Part shown: positions 1-7,171 of the stretch, in pieces
Layout: each line of letters starts with the position of its first letter
How positions within the stretch are numbered: position 1 is the first letter of the stretch
Assembly: GCA_964600865.1 (NCBI GenBank)
Contig: CAZRJP010000010.1
Location: 1 to 23,521, forward strand
Direction: 5' to 3'
Source of the DNA: WJLC01 sp964600865
GTDB taxonomy: Archaea > Nanobdellota > Nanobdellia > Pacearchaeales > GW2011-AR1
DNA length: 23,521 nucleotides
Notes under the pieces: model-generated
Databases searched by the model: none
Seen by the model: the letters and a program-made list of their open reading frames with translations, nothing else
Told to the model about the DNA's origin: nothing
Translations under genes and position numbers: made by a program

Positions 1-59
1 CCTATTTCTTTGTTTGAACTCTAACTTGTAGGCATTCTCAAAAATTGCAACTAACAACT

Positions 60-85
60 ATTTCCCGAACAGTTTTTTGGGAAAT
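60..85. terminator. Stem-loop upstream of the recombinase gene
   Basis: An inverted repeat with arms ATTTCCCGAA (60-69) and TTTGGGAAAT (76-85) includes one G-T pair and leaves a 6-base loop. It is the strongest hairpin in the 141 bases before the first gene. It could end a gene lying left of the window or be a protein-binding site. Apart from it and a TATA-like box, nothing else was recognised in 1-141. Confidence 0.3.
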
Positions 86-112
86 GATAAATATCAATCA
101 TAAAGCGAAGAG

Positions 113-124
113 TTTTTATAAAAT
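113..124 (+). promoter_or_regulatory. TATA-like box of the xerA-like gene
   Basis: The run TTTTTATAAAAT lies about 20-28 bases before the ATG at 142. This spacing puts transcription initiation at or next to the start codon, as for many genes in this window, and suggests a leaderless mRNA. It supports the start at 142 over the internal ATG at residue 18. Confidence 0.5.
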
Positions 125-141
125 CCATTCTAATTTTTCTG

Positions 142-954
142 ATGGATAAAAATGAGGATCTCAAAAATTGGTGTGTGGATGAGAAAAAAGAAATGGTGGA
201 CAAATTAAAAGATGAGATTGAATTAAGACAATACTCCCCTCAAACTAAGAAAAAATATATTTTTATTGTTAAAAAATATTTAAATTCCGATAAAAACGTT
301 AAAGAATTCTTATTAGAGTATTCAGACAAAAGTGATTCTTCTGTTAGGGGGGTCTATTTTGCTTTAAAGTTCTTTTTTGAAAATGTTTTAAATAAAGATT
401 TTAGAAGAAGGATTCCTTTGGCCAGAAAGAAAAAGAAACTCCCTTCAGTTTTAAACAAAAAAGAGGTTAATCAATTATTTGATGTTACTAACAATCAAAA
501 ACATAAGCTTGTTCTTTCTCTTTTGTATTATGTAGGTCTAAGGTTAAATGAAATTAGAAATCTGAGATGGGAGGATATTGATTTTGAAAGAGAAATAATT
601 CATGTAAAAAAAGCAAAGGGTTCAAAGCATAGGACAGTGTTTCTTCATAATAAACTTAAAGAAATGCTTAAGAAAAGACAAAATAAAAAAGGGTTTATTC
701 TTATATCTGAAAGAGGAAATAAATACAGTAAAAGAAGTATTCAAATGATAGTTAAGAAAGCTAAGAATAAGGCAAGTATTGATAGAAAAGTTACTCCACA
801 TACATTAAGGCACTCTTTTGCTACTCATCTCTTGGAAAATGGGGCAGACATAAGAATAATCCAAAAATTGCTGGGTCACGAAAATCTGCAAACAACCCAA
901 ATTTACACACATATAGCAAATAAAGATATTAGAAATTTATCTGGATTAATTTAA
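142..954 (+). CDS. xerA: XerA/XerC-D-like tyrosine recombinase
   Basis: This is a 270-residue tyrosine recombinase. An N-terminal SAM-like core-binding domain (about residues 18-90) precedes the catalytic domain. The catalytic set is complete: R134 in GLRLNEIRNL, a beta-hairpin lysine near K159, H220 and R223 in HTLRHSFATH, H246 in LLGHENLQTT and the nucleophile Y255 in TQIYTHI. Family knowledge: archaeal XerA resolves chromosome dimers at dif, while close relatives act as integrases of mobile elements. Length and single-copy context fit the chromosomal XerA type, but an integrase role cannot be excluded, and a toxin-antitoxin cassette with repeated borders lies 5.5 kb away. The neighbours are unrelated in function. 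A 12-base sequence, ATAAATATCAAT, occurs just before (87-98) and just after (959-970) the gene. Confidence 0.9.
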   Translation: MDKNEDLKNWCVDEKKEMVDKLKDEIELRQYSPQTKKKYIFIVKKYLNSDKNVKEFLLEYSDKSDSSVRGVYFALKFFFENVLNKDFRRRIPLARKKKKLPSVLNKKEVNQLFDVTNNQKHKLVLSLLYYVGLRLNEIRNLRWEDIDFEREIIHVKKAKGSKHRTVFLHNKLKEMLKKRQNKKGFILISERGNKYSKRSIQMIVKKAKNKASIDRKVTPHTLRHSFATHLLENGADIRIIQKLLGHENLQTTQIYTHIANKDIRNLSGLI

Positions 955-980
955 AATAATAAATATCAATAATTAAAAGG

Positions 981-990
981 TTTTAAAATA
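981..990 (+). promoter_or_regulatory. TATA-like box of cbf5
   Basis: TTTTAAAATA lies 23-32 bases before the ATG at 1013, the usual spacing in this window, and suggests that cbf5 has its own promoter and a leaderless transcript. Confidence 0.45.
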
Positions 991-1012
991 ATATCCAATT
1001 ACTTCTTATTGT

Positions 1013-1939
1013 ATGAAAAACATTAATCTTAAAGAAATAAAACAAAACAAAAACACTGAAGAGCTGTTGGAGTTTGGGATAATAAATATTGATAAGCCAC
1101 AAAATCCTACAAGTTTTGATGCCTCTGAATTTGTTATGAAAAAGCTTGGTTTAAGGAAAACAAGTCATTTTGGGACTCTTGATCCTAAGGTTACAGGTGT
1201 TTTGCCTGTTGCTCTTAATAGGGCATGTAAGCTTACTGGTTATTTTATTGGTGAGGATAAGGAGTATATTGGGATAATGAGAATGCATGAAAAAATTTCT
1301 ATTGAAAAAGTTCAAAAAGTGATTAATGAAAAATTTACTGGAGTAATTAAACAAACCCCTCCTGTAAAATCAAGAGTTAAAAGGCAAGAGCGTGAAAGAG
1401 AAGTAAAAAATTTTGAATTGCTTGAGGCAGATGAAAAGGGCAAAGATATATTATTCAAAGCAGAAGTTGAAGGCGGAACTTACATAAGGAAGCTTATTGA
1501 TGATTTAGGAAAAGAGCTTGGCATAGGAGCGCACATGCTTGAACTTCGTAGAATCCGGGCAGGAATTTTCAAAGAACATAATGAAAAATATCCTTCTGTT
1601 AATCTATATGACTTTGAAAAAGCAGTTGAAGGGTATGAAAAAGGGAATGATGAAAAATTAAGAAAGATCATAATTCCCGGAGAGGTTGTATCTAAAGTAT
1701 ATCCAGTTGTTCAAATTAAAAAAAAGCCTTCAGAGAAGATTCTTCATGGTAAACCAATTTTTAATGGAGATATTGCAAAAGGAGAGAAAATTGAAAGTAA
1801 AATATCCATAGGAGAAACTATTAGTGTTTTTAATAAAATGAATTTTATTGGCATGTTTAAAGTTATTAATTCTAAAAAAATTTATGCAAAACCCAAATTT
1901 GTTTTTCAGCCATTAACAAAAAAGGAAAAAGAAAGATGA
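1013..1939 (+). CDS. cbf5: H/ACA RNA-guided pseudouridine synthase Cbf5
   Basis: This 308-residue protein is an archaeal TruB/Cbf5 pseudouridine synthase. Residues about 20-215 form the catalytic domain. The signature GTLDPKVTGVLPVAL carries the catalytic aspartate D57, and later motifs TPPVKSRVKRQER and GTYIRKLIDDLG are typical of the family. A C-terminal PUA RNA-binding domain follows (about residues 228-300, with HGKPIFNGDI). Family knowledge: Cbf5 is the catalytic subunit of H/ACA RNPs with Nop10, Gar1 and L7Ae, modifies rRNA, and can form Psi55 in tRNA. None of the partners is encoded here. The PUA domain and the N-terminal extension before GIINIDKP favour Cbf5 over bacterial TruB. It converges on the protease gene, whose stop lies 33 bases away. 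Confidence 0.95.
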   Translation: MKNINLKEIKQNKNTEELLEFGIINIDKPQNPTSFDASEFVMKKLGLRKTSHFGTLDPKVTGVLPVALNRACKLTGYFIGEDKEYIGIMRMHEKISIEKVQKVINEKFTGVIKQTPPVKSRVKRQEREREVKNFELLEADEKGKDILFKAEVEGGTYIRKLIDDLGKELGIGAHMLELRRIRAGIFKEHNEKYPSVNLYDFEKAVEGYEKGNDEKLRKIIIPGEVVSKVYPVVQIKKKPSEKILHGKPIFNGDIAKGEKIESKISIGETISVFNKMNFIGMFKVINSKKIYAKPKFVFQPLTKKEKER

Positions 1940-1971
1940 GAAATATAGTATATTTTTAACAAACTTCTTTA

Positions 1972-4224
1972 TTACTTGTTTTTGAATAATTGTTTAAAAA
2001 ATTTAATGAAAAAAGGTTCATTATCTCCTGAATTTATAGCGTCCCCAATTATAGAAGGTTTATTGTCTGCAGAAGCTTTGCTGCCTTCATCACTTGTTTC
2101 CTTGTTTTGATTTGCTCCATTATCTGTCTCACTTTCAGAACCTGATGTCTCTGGAACTTCAACAGGAATTTCTGTTTCTTCTTTTATTTCATCTGAATCT
2201 GAACCATCTTCAGATATTTTATTTGAATCATCTTTTTCTTTTAATATTTCATCTGTTTTTTCTTTACCATTAGTTGAAGAAGCTATAGCTTTTTCAATAC
2301 TTTCTTTTGCTTGTTCTGGAACTTTTTCATTAACTTCTGATAAAATTTCTAAATGAGTAGAAGTTGATTCTGAAATAATCTTTTCAACACTAGTTGTATT
2401 ATTTCCTAAACCTCTTGCTTTTTCTGCACTCTCAAAAGATTTATTTATTCTTTCTTCATACTCTTTAATAAGATTATCCACATCCTCAATCTCTCCTTTT
2501 TCGGCTTTTTCTCTTGCCTGGTTAAGTGTTTTTTCTGCAATCCTAAAATTAATTTCTGCTGCTTTTTCTGGTTGAATTTCTTCTAAATTATTTAATGCTT
2601 TTTTATTCTCTTTATTAGAAAAATTTATTGCTTTTTGAATGGAGGGTTTTGCCTGTTCTGGAACCTTTTCCAATACCTCTTCTAAAACATCTCTATGAAT
2701 TGAAGTCGCGATTGCAACAAGCTCTGTTACCTTAGTAACATTCTCTCCAACTTGTTGGGCAATTTTAGATATTTCATTGCTTTTTTCTAAATTTTCTTCA
2801 TATTCTTCTAAAAGTTCTTTTGCTTTCTCTTTGTCTTCATCTAAAATTTCAAGAGATTCAGATAATCTTCTTTCTGCAAATTTTAAATGTAACTCTGCTT
2901 TCTTTTGCTCATTAAATGTAAATGCTAAATTAATTTTTTCCCAAGCTCTTGATAAACCATAACCAATTCCCTTGGGTTTTCTCCCTCTTTCTAATTCTCT
3001 ATCCCATTTTGGAGGGGATTCTTTTTCTTCTTCAGGTTCCTCTGTTTCATTACTTGGCTCTTCTGTAGTATTTATTAAAAATAAATAAGATTCATAAGCG
3101 TCAACTCTGCCTGCTCCTTGTGTATTTTCATCTAAACCTAAATCAAGAGCAGTTGTTTTTAATATTTCTTTTATGTCAGATGGGCCAATGGTTGAATCAG
3201 TTTCTAACAATAAAGCAGCAACTCCAGAAACATGGGGTGTTGACATTGATGTTCCAGACAATGATTTAAATGAATTATCCTTCCACGTTGAAGCTATTGA
3301 AACACCTGGAGCAACTAAATCAGGTTTTACTCTTCCATCATCTGTTGGCCCTCTGCTACTCCAACTTGGAACATTATCATTATCATCTACTGCTCCAATA
3401 GCAATTCCTTTTTTTGAACATCCAGGAGAAGTTATTGTTCCTGCATCTGGACCTGAGTTTCCAGCAGCAACTACAGCAACAACACCCTTATTAACAGCCT
3501 TATCAACTGCTTGTGAAATAGCATCTGTCCCATCACAAGGATCAATCTCTGCTCCAAAACTCATACTAATAATTTCTGCACCATTCTCGGCAGCCCATTC
3601 AATTCCTTTAATAACATCAGAACCAGAACCACTTCCCTGCTTATTTAAAACCTTAACATTAAATAAATCAGAATCATAAGCTACTCCTCTGTATGTTGAA
3701 TCAGTAGAAGCGACAATACCTGCTACATGAGTTCCATGTCCATGCAAATCATCTGTTCCTTCTCCAGTATAATCTATTTCTTTTTCAATTGTTAAAGAAG
3801 GGTGTTCATTGTGAATTCCTGTATCAATAATCGCAATATCTATATTCTTTCCAGTTATATTTTCTTCCCAAACTTTATCTGCCTGAATCTTTGGAATACT
3901 TTTATCAAGAACCAACTTAACATCATAATCTGGCTCAACTAATTTAACAAAAGCTCTTTTTGCTATCTTATCTGCTGCATTAGCAGGAACTTGTGCAGCA
4001 ACAGCATCTATTATTCCATATTGATATTTTATACTTGCTCCATCAGATTTAATAGTGCTTATCTCTGCAGGAGTTGGTTTCTCTTCAAATAAAATTATTA
4101 CAGATACTTTTTCATCTCCAGCCTCAGAAACTATATTAGACAAATCTTGTTTTAACTCTCCTGCTAAAACAAAAGAAGATAGTAATATAAAAATCATTAA
4201 AAACAATAATAATATTTTTTTCAT
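1972..4224 (-). CDS. Secreted subtilisin-like serine protease with DUF5667-like coiled-coil tail
   Basis: A 750-residue exported protease of family S8. A signal peptide (about 1-21, ending VLAG) is followed by an inhibitor I9-like propeptide (about 40-107) and the catalytic domain (about 125-380). The triad is visible as D134 in IIDTGIHNEHPS, H163 in HGHGTHVAG and S326 in GTSMSTPHVSG; N256 in AAGNSGP is the oxyanion-hole asparagine. An acidic Glu/Pro linker leads to two long alpha-helical repeats. The first (about 425-530, with AERRLSESLEIL) resembles DUF5667, and the two share a phrase of the type HxxxLxEVxEKVPEQAK. A Ser/Glu/Asp-rich stretch follows, and the last residues (FFIKFFKQLF) form an amphipathic segment rather than a membrane helix. 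Upstream are AGGAT 6-10 bases before the ATG and an A/T-rich box at 4241-4252. Substrates are unknown; maturation of surface proteins is a guess. Confidence 0.92.
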   Translation of the reverse strand: MKKILLLFLMIFILLSSFVLAGELKQDLSNIVSEAGDEKVSVIILFEEKPTPAEISTIKSDGASIKYQYGIIDAVAAQVPANAADKIAKRAFVKLVEPDYDVKLVLDKSIPKIQADKVWEENITGKNIDIAIIDTGIHNEHPSLTIEKEIDYTGEGTDDLHGHGTHVAGIVASTDSTYRGVAYDSDLFNVKVLNKQGSGSGSDVIKGIEWAAENGAEIISMSFGAEIDPCDGTDAISQAVDKAVNKGVVAVVAAGNSGPDAGTITSPGCSKKGIAIGAVDDNDNVPSWSSRGPTDDGRVKPDLVAPGVSIASTWKDNSFKSLSGTSMSTPHVSGVAALLLETDSTIGPSDIKEILKTTALDLGLDENTQGAGRVDAYESYLFLINTTEEPSNETEEPEEEKESPPKWDRELERGRKPKGIGYGLSRAWEKINLAFTFNEQKKAELHLKFAERRLSESLEILDEDKEKAKELLEEYEENLEKSNEISKIAQQVGENVTKVTELVAIATSIHRDVLEEVLEKVPEQAKPSIQKAINFSNKENKKALNNLEEIQPEKAAEINFRIAEKTLNQAREKAEKGEIEDVDNLIKEYEERINKSFESAEKARGLGNNTTSVEKIISESTSTHLEILSEVNEKVPEQAKESIEKAIASSTNGKEKTDEILKEKDDSNKISEDGSDSDEIKEETEIPVEVPETSGSESETDNGANQNKETSDEGSKASADNKPSIIGDAINSGDNEPFFIKFFKQLFKNK

Positions 4225-4463
4225 TTTTTATCCTAGTTTGGTTTTATTTTTTCCCTTTCTGGTTTACTCTAAATTTTTTTAAAAAATTTATTTGAAAGAT
4301 ACATTTTATTCCTTATATATAAAATATAATGGTTATTTTAAATACCTTTTGTTCAGTCCTTAAGAAGTGAAAGTTGCTGAATCCTTAATTATTATTCCTA
4401 AAAGTAATTTAAAAACAGTCTTTTGTTTTTCACTTATCTTTATTATACAAAATATTAAATAAA

Positions 4464-4479
4464 TAGGTATTTTTACCTA
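4464..4479 (+). promoter_or_regulatory. Inverted repeat just upstream of trmY
   Basis: Arms TAGGTA and TACCTA separated by TTTT end three bases before the trmY start codon and lie directly downstream of a TATA-like ATATTAAATAAAT (4452-4464). The position between TATA box and start would suit a repressor site or a short hairpin at the very 5' end of the message. Most of the 258-base divergent gap (4225-4482) otherwise holds only A/T-rich sequence. Confidence 0.35.
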
Positions 4480-4482
4480 ATT

Positions 4483-5079
4483 ATGAGACACATAATATAT
4501 TTTTCATCAAAAGCAGTTACCTCTGGAGGAGCCTTAAGAAAAAGGGATTTAATGGATGCTGGAAGAATGGATATTGCAATTCATTCAATAATTCAGGGGC
4601 TGTATCTATCACATGATATTCGAAAAGATACAGTAATACATCTTGTTTTTTACGGTCCTCCAACACCTCCAAGACACATTGAAATTCACGGGGATAGGGT
4701 AGAAATTGCTAAGAAAAATATCTCAAAACTGCTTCAAAAAATTTTATACAAATACAAAAAAGGAGAGAGAAAAGAAGTTCACAAAGGATGTTTCATTGAG
4801 AAAAAAAGCCTTTTGAATGTAGTTGATGAATTCCTGAAAAAGGGTGACCAGGTTTTTGTTCTTGATGAAAAAGGAAAGAACATAAGAGAAGTGGATATTG
4901 ATAAAAAAGGAGATAAAGATGTTGTATTTATCTTAGGTGACCATGAAGGATTACCAGATAAAGAGTTAAGAAGATTAAAAAAAACTGTTCAGCCAGTTTC
5001 AATAGGAGATAAAACTTATTTTGCAAGCCAAACAATCATTATTGTTCATAATGAATTAGATTTTAGAAATTCTTCATAA
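4483..5079 (+). CDS. trmY: tRNA (pseudouridine54-N1)-methyltransferase TrmY
   Basis: A 198-residue SPOUT-class methyltransferase. The N-terminal part shows the TrmY pattern with AGRMDIAIHSIIQGLYLSH (residues 27-45), the aspartate region after the helix, and IRKDTVIHLVFYGPP. The C-terminal knot that binds S-adenosylmethionine is seen in FILGDHEGLPDKE followed by VQPVSIGDKTYFASQ. Family knowledge: archaeal TrmY methylates N1 of pseudouridine 54 in the T-loop to give m1Psi, acting after a pseudouridine synthase (PsuX/Pus10; Cbf5 mainly makes Psi55). Length matches the family. It is divergent from the protease gene and has its own TATA-like box and inverted repeat. The closest alternative, Nep1-type rRNA methyltransferase, is less likely on motif grounds. 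Confidence 0.9.
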   Translation: MRHIIYFSSKAVTSGGALRKRDLMDAGRMDIAIHSIIQGLYLSHDIRKDTVIHLVFYGPPTPPRHIEIHGDRVEIAKKNISKLLQKILYKYKKGERKEVHKGCFIEKKSLLNVVDEFLKKGDQVFVLDEKGKNIREVDIDKKGDKDVVFILGDHEGLPDKELRRLKKTVQPVSIGDKTYFASQTIIIVHNELDFRNSS

Positions 5080-5118
5080 AAGAAAGAATTTAAATAATTT
5101 AGACTCTTTTTTATTTTA

Positions 5119-5538
5119 ATGTTTTTAGAAGAGGTTGGAAAAGAGTTTTTAACAAACCAAGAAATGGAAATGCTTGAGAATCCAAAAAGACCTCAAGCTA
5201 AAAAATGTATTTCTAATTATCTAAATTCCTCAGAAAGAGATATTATTGATTCAGGAATTGAAGATCAATTAATTCTAGCTCTAATAAATAAAATTAAAAA
5301 AGAAAGTCCAGAAAGGTTTTCTAAATTTGAATATTGGCATGCTAAACAAGGAAATTTAGGTGAATATATTAAAGGAGAATTAGAATGGGTGAAAAAAAGT
5401 GAATATTTCCTTAAAGGAAATCAAAAAAAGCTTTTAGATCAAACAAGAGAAAGTATAAGTCCTACCTACAGGGCATTTTTTATTTTGAAATATTCAGAGA
5501 AGTCTTATCAAGATAAAAAATATCCGAATGAATTGTAA
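5119..5538 (+). CDS. Unrecognised 139-residue, mostly helical protein
   Basis: I do not recognise this protein. It is 139 residues, charged, predicted cytosolic (no signal peptide or membrane helix), and looks alpha-helical throughout, for example around SERDIIDSGIEDQLILALI and GEYIKGELEWVKKSEYFL. A TATA-like ATTTAAATAAT at 5088-5098 sits about 21-31 bases before the ATG, giving it an independent, probably leaderless promoter 39 bases after trmY. Codon and base use match its neighbours. A possible helical nucleic-acid-binding or adaptor role would be speculation. Confidence 0.75.
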   Translation: MFLEEVGKEFLTNQEMEMLENPKRPQAKKCISNYLNSSERDIIDSGIEDQLILALINKIKKESPERFSKFEYWHAKQGNLGEYIKGELEWVKKSEYFLKGNQKKLLDQTRESISPTYRAFFILKYSEKSYQDKKYPNEL

Positions 5539-5607
5539 TTTTAATGATGTTCTATAGGTTTTGAGTAATATCAAAATATTTAATAATCCTTTTAAGGTTG
5601 TTTTATT

Positions 5608-5688
5608 ATGGAAAAAATAAAAAATGTTTTAGCAAAGAAGATCTTTAATTTTCTAAGATTTAAACATCTACATAAGGAGAGTATCTAA
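5608..5688 (+). CDS. Possible 26-codon leader ORF before the acylphosphatase
   Basis: An ATG at 5608 opens a 26-residue, lysine-rich reading frame (starting MEKIKNVLAKKIFNF) that stops at 5688, two bases before the acylphosphatase ATG. A TATA-like ATATTTAATAAT lies at 5576-5587, the spacing used for leaderless starts in this window, so the mRNA probably begins at or near this ATG. The AAGGAGA that serves the downstream gene (5674-5680) lies inside the last codons of this ORF. It may be a translated leader peptide coupling translation, or a fortuitous frame in a normal 5' leader. Confidence 0.35.
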   Translation: MEKIKNVLAKKIFNFLRFKHLHKESI

Positions 5689-5690
5689 AC

Positions 5691-5966
5691 ATGAAGAAAT
5701 CAGTTAGATTATATATTAATGGACTTGTTCAAGGAGTTTTTTTTAGAAATTTTGTTAAAACAAATGCAGAAAAATACAATGTTAAAGGGTTTACTCGTAA
5801 TTTAGAAGATGGTAGAGTTGAGGCTTTTTTAGAAGGAGATGCTGATGATGTAAATAAAATGATTTCATTATGTAAACAAGGCCCAAAACATTCAAAGATA
5901 AAAAATGTGGATATTAAACCTGAAAAATTCCAGGATTTTAAGAGTTTTAAGATATTGCATATTTAA
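5691..5966 (+). CDS. acyP: Acylphosphatase
   Basis: A 91-residue protein of the full normal acylphosphatase length. The signature near the N-terminus, GLVQGVFFRNF, contains the phosphate-binding arginine R19, and GFTRNLEDGRVEAFLEG contains the catalytic asparagine N37. The reaction is hydrolysis of the carboxyl-phosphate bond of small acylphosphates; the physiological substrate is usually unknown. The start is set by AAGGAGA ending 10 bases upstream and by the signature beginning only a few residues in. It is the second cistron behind a possible leader ORF, unlike most nearby genes, which have a TATA box directly before the ATG. Confidence 0.95.
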   Translation: MKKSVRLYINGLVQGVFFRNFVKTNAEKYNVKGFTRNLEDGRVEAFLEGDADDVNKMISLCKQGPKHSKIKNVDIKPEKFQDFKSFKILHI

Positions 5967-6041
5967 TGAAATTATATAGGATTGTAAAAATATTAAAAAT
6001 TTTCAATAAAAAATATAAAGTATCTTTTAAGTAATTATAAT

Positions 6042-6098
6042 ATGATACAACAAAAATTAAAAATTTCTGAAAAGGATTTTAACAAAGAGGGAAATTAA
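6042..6098 (+). CDS. Possible 18-codon leader ORF before rnhA
   Basis: ATG at 6042 opens an 18-residue frame (MIQQKLKISEKDFNKEGN) whose stop codon ends one base before the rnhA ATG. A TATA-like AAATATAAAG (6011-6020) stands 22-31 bases before it, so transcription likely starts at this ATG. The purine-rich AGAGGGA (6086-6092) used by rnhA lies inside the ORF. The layout copies that in front of the acylphosphatase gene. The sequence is too short for coding statistics. Confidence 0.35.
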   Translation: MIQQKLKISEKDFNKEGN

Positions 6099-6099
6099 A

Positions 6100-6519
6100 A
6101 TGATTTATACAAATTCAGACGGAGGTGCAAGAGGTAATCCAGGTCCAGGTGCTATTGGAGCTGTTGTTAGGAAAGAGGGAAAAGTCCTTACAAGAAGAAG
6201 TGAATATCTTGGTTCAAGAGTTACTAATAATGTTGCAGAATATAAGGCATTGATACTTGCATTAAACGCCGCAGTGGATTTTGGAAAGGAAATTACATGC
6301 ATATTAGATTCTGAATTAGTTGTTAAACAATTACTGGGAGAATATAAAGTAAGAGATAAAAGACTACTTAAATTATTTTTAAAAGTTCAAAAACTTCAAG
6401 AAAAATTTGATAAAGTTAAATATCTTCATACTAAAAGAGAAGATAAGTTTCAAAAAATGGCAGATGAATTAGTGAATAAAGAGTTAAATAAAAGAGGATT
6501 CTATAAACGCAAAAGATAA
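6100..6519 (+). CDS. rnhA: Ribonuclease HI
   Basis: A 139-residue type 1 RNase H, which cuts the RNA strand of RNA-DNA hybrids. The fold starts directly at residue 1, without the N-terminal zinc or hybrid-binding domain of some relatives. The four catalytic acids are all visible: D7 in SDGGARGNPGPG, E47 in NNVAEYKAL, D70 in CILDSELVVKQL and D122 in KMADELVNKEL. An AGAGGGA ribosome-binding site lies 7 bases upstream of the ATG. The last 60 bases before the final few codons (6448-6507) are repeated at 7172-7231 beyond a toxin-antitoxin pair, so the present 3' end may have been rebuilt during insertion of that cassette. The protein nevertheless looks complete and functional. Confidence 0.95.
   Translation: MIYTNSDGGARGNPGPGAIGAVVRKEGKVLTRRSEYLGSRVTNNVAEYKALILALNAAVDFGKEITCILDSELVVKQLLGEYKVRDKRLLKLFLKVQKLQEKFDKVKYLHTKREDKFQKMADELVNKELNKRGFYKRKR
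6448..6507 (+). repeat. Direct repeat, left copy (rnhA 3' end)
   Basis: These 60 bases are the codons for rnhA residues 117-136. They recur at 7172-7231 with one difference (A at 6452, G at 7176). Identity ends abruptly on both sides. The two copies are 724 bases apart and bracket the toxin-antitoxin pair, as att-like or recombination borders would. Confidence 0.9.
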
Positions 6520-6549
6520 TCATATTCTTAATTTATAAAAAGATTTAAA

Positions 6550-6565
6550 TAAGTGATATCACTTA
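6550..6565. promoter_or_regulatory. Perfect 16-bp palindromic operator of the toxin-antitoxin pair
   Basis: TAAGTGATATCACTTA is a perfect palindrome sitting between a TATA-like GATTTAAAT (6542-6550) and the antitoxin ATG at 6573. Family knowledge: ribbon-helix-helix antitoxins bind such palindromes next to their own promoter and repress the operon. Binding here would block initiation at the expected leaderless start. Confidence 0.65.
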
Positions 6566-6572
6566 ATTATCT

Positions 6573-6803
6573 ATGACTAATATAACTCTTTCAATAGAAG
6601 ATAGTGTTTATAAAAGAATGAAAAAGTTCTCTGAAATAAAATGGAGTGAGTTTGTAAGAATGTGTATTCAAAAAAGAATCAAGGAATTAGAATCAATACA
6701 AAGTCACCCAAGTAGTGAGAGTATTACCACCATGCTAGCGTCTGAAGAAATATTAAAAAAAGAGTGGGACAATAAATTTGATGAGAGATGGAACAATGTA
6801 TAA
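6573..6803 (+). CDS. Ribbon-helix-helix antitoxin
   Basis: A 76-residue protein whose N-terminal half reads as a ribbon-helix-helix (CopG/VapB-like) DNA-binding domain: the strand ITLSIEDSVYKRMKKF, then SWSEFVRM-type helix (here KWSEFVRMCIQKRIKELE). The C-terminal part (about 45-76) is polar, ends in a Trp/Asp/Glu-rich helix, and is the likely toxin-binding segment. The gene is followed by a MazF/PemK toxin whose likely start overlaps its last codons by 8 bases, a typical antitoxin-first operon. A perfect palindrome before the start suggests autoregulation. It lies inside the segment bounded by the rnhA direct repeats. Confidence 0.85.
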   Translation: MTNITLSIEDSVYKRMKKFSEIKWSEFVRMCIQKRIKELESIQSHPSSESITTMLASEEILKKEWDNKFDERWNNV

Positions 6804-7137
6804 TCAAAAAGAAATTGTTTTAATTCCTTTTCCCTATTCTGATTTAAGTTCATCTAAAAAAAGACCCGCATTGATTATTTCTAATGAAAAAATAAACAAA
6901 ATGCAAGATAGAATTTGTTGCTTAATCACAACAAAGCCTCATAAAGACAACCTAAAAATAAAACCCTATTCAATCATAAAAGGAAATCTTCCTTTTCAAA
7001 GTTTTATTAAGCCCCATAGAATCTTTACAATTCATGAGGAGATAATCATAAAAAAACTATGTAAAATTAATAATCAACTTCATAAGGGAGTTGTAAATGA
7101 AATCAACAAATATATTAAACTCAAGAATAAAGGATAA
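6796..7137 (+). CDS. MazF/PemK-family toxin (mRNA interferase)
   Basis: A 113-residue protein from the ATG at 6796; an ATG at 6781 would add five residues. The chosen start gives the usual family opening (YNQKEIVLIPFPYSDLS, residues 2-18) and an 8-base overlap with the antitoxin stop. The SH3-like MazF/PemK fold is indicated by this strand, by KKRPALIIS (21-29, with the conserved Arg-Pro), and by CLITTKPH (about 42-49), where the catalytic Ser/Thr lies. The C-terminal INKYIKL helix closes the domain. Family knowledge: such toxins cleave mRNA or other RNA at specific short sequences and are held inactive by the antitoxin. No truncation is seen. Confidence 0.88.
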   Translation: MYNQKEIVLIPFPYSDLSSSKKRPALIISNEKINKMQDRICCLITTKPHKDNLKIKPYSIIKGNLPFQSFIKPHRIFTIHEEIIIKKLCKINNQLHKGVVNEINKYIKLKNKG

Positions 7138-7171
7138 ATATTTAAAAGATTTATTTAAAAGATTTTTGAGT

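Noticed and set aside
3173..3679. Long open frame on the plus strand inside the protease gene
   Set aside because: It is antisense to the catalytic domain, whose family motifs are clear; the plus-strand protein has no recognisable motifs and starts without promoter signals.
4365..4435. Long-range inverted repeat AAGTGAAA...TTTCACTT in the protease-trmY gap
   Set aside because: Eight-base arms 55 bases apart are weak in AT-rich DNA, and no C/D-box, K-turn or other RNA signature was found between them.
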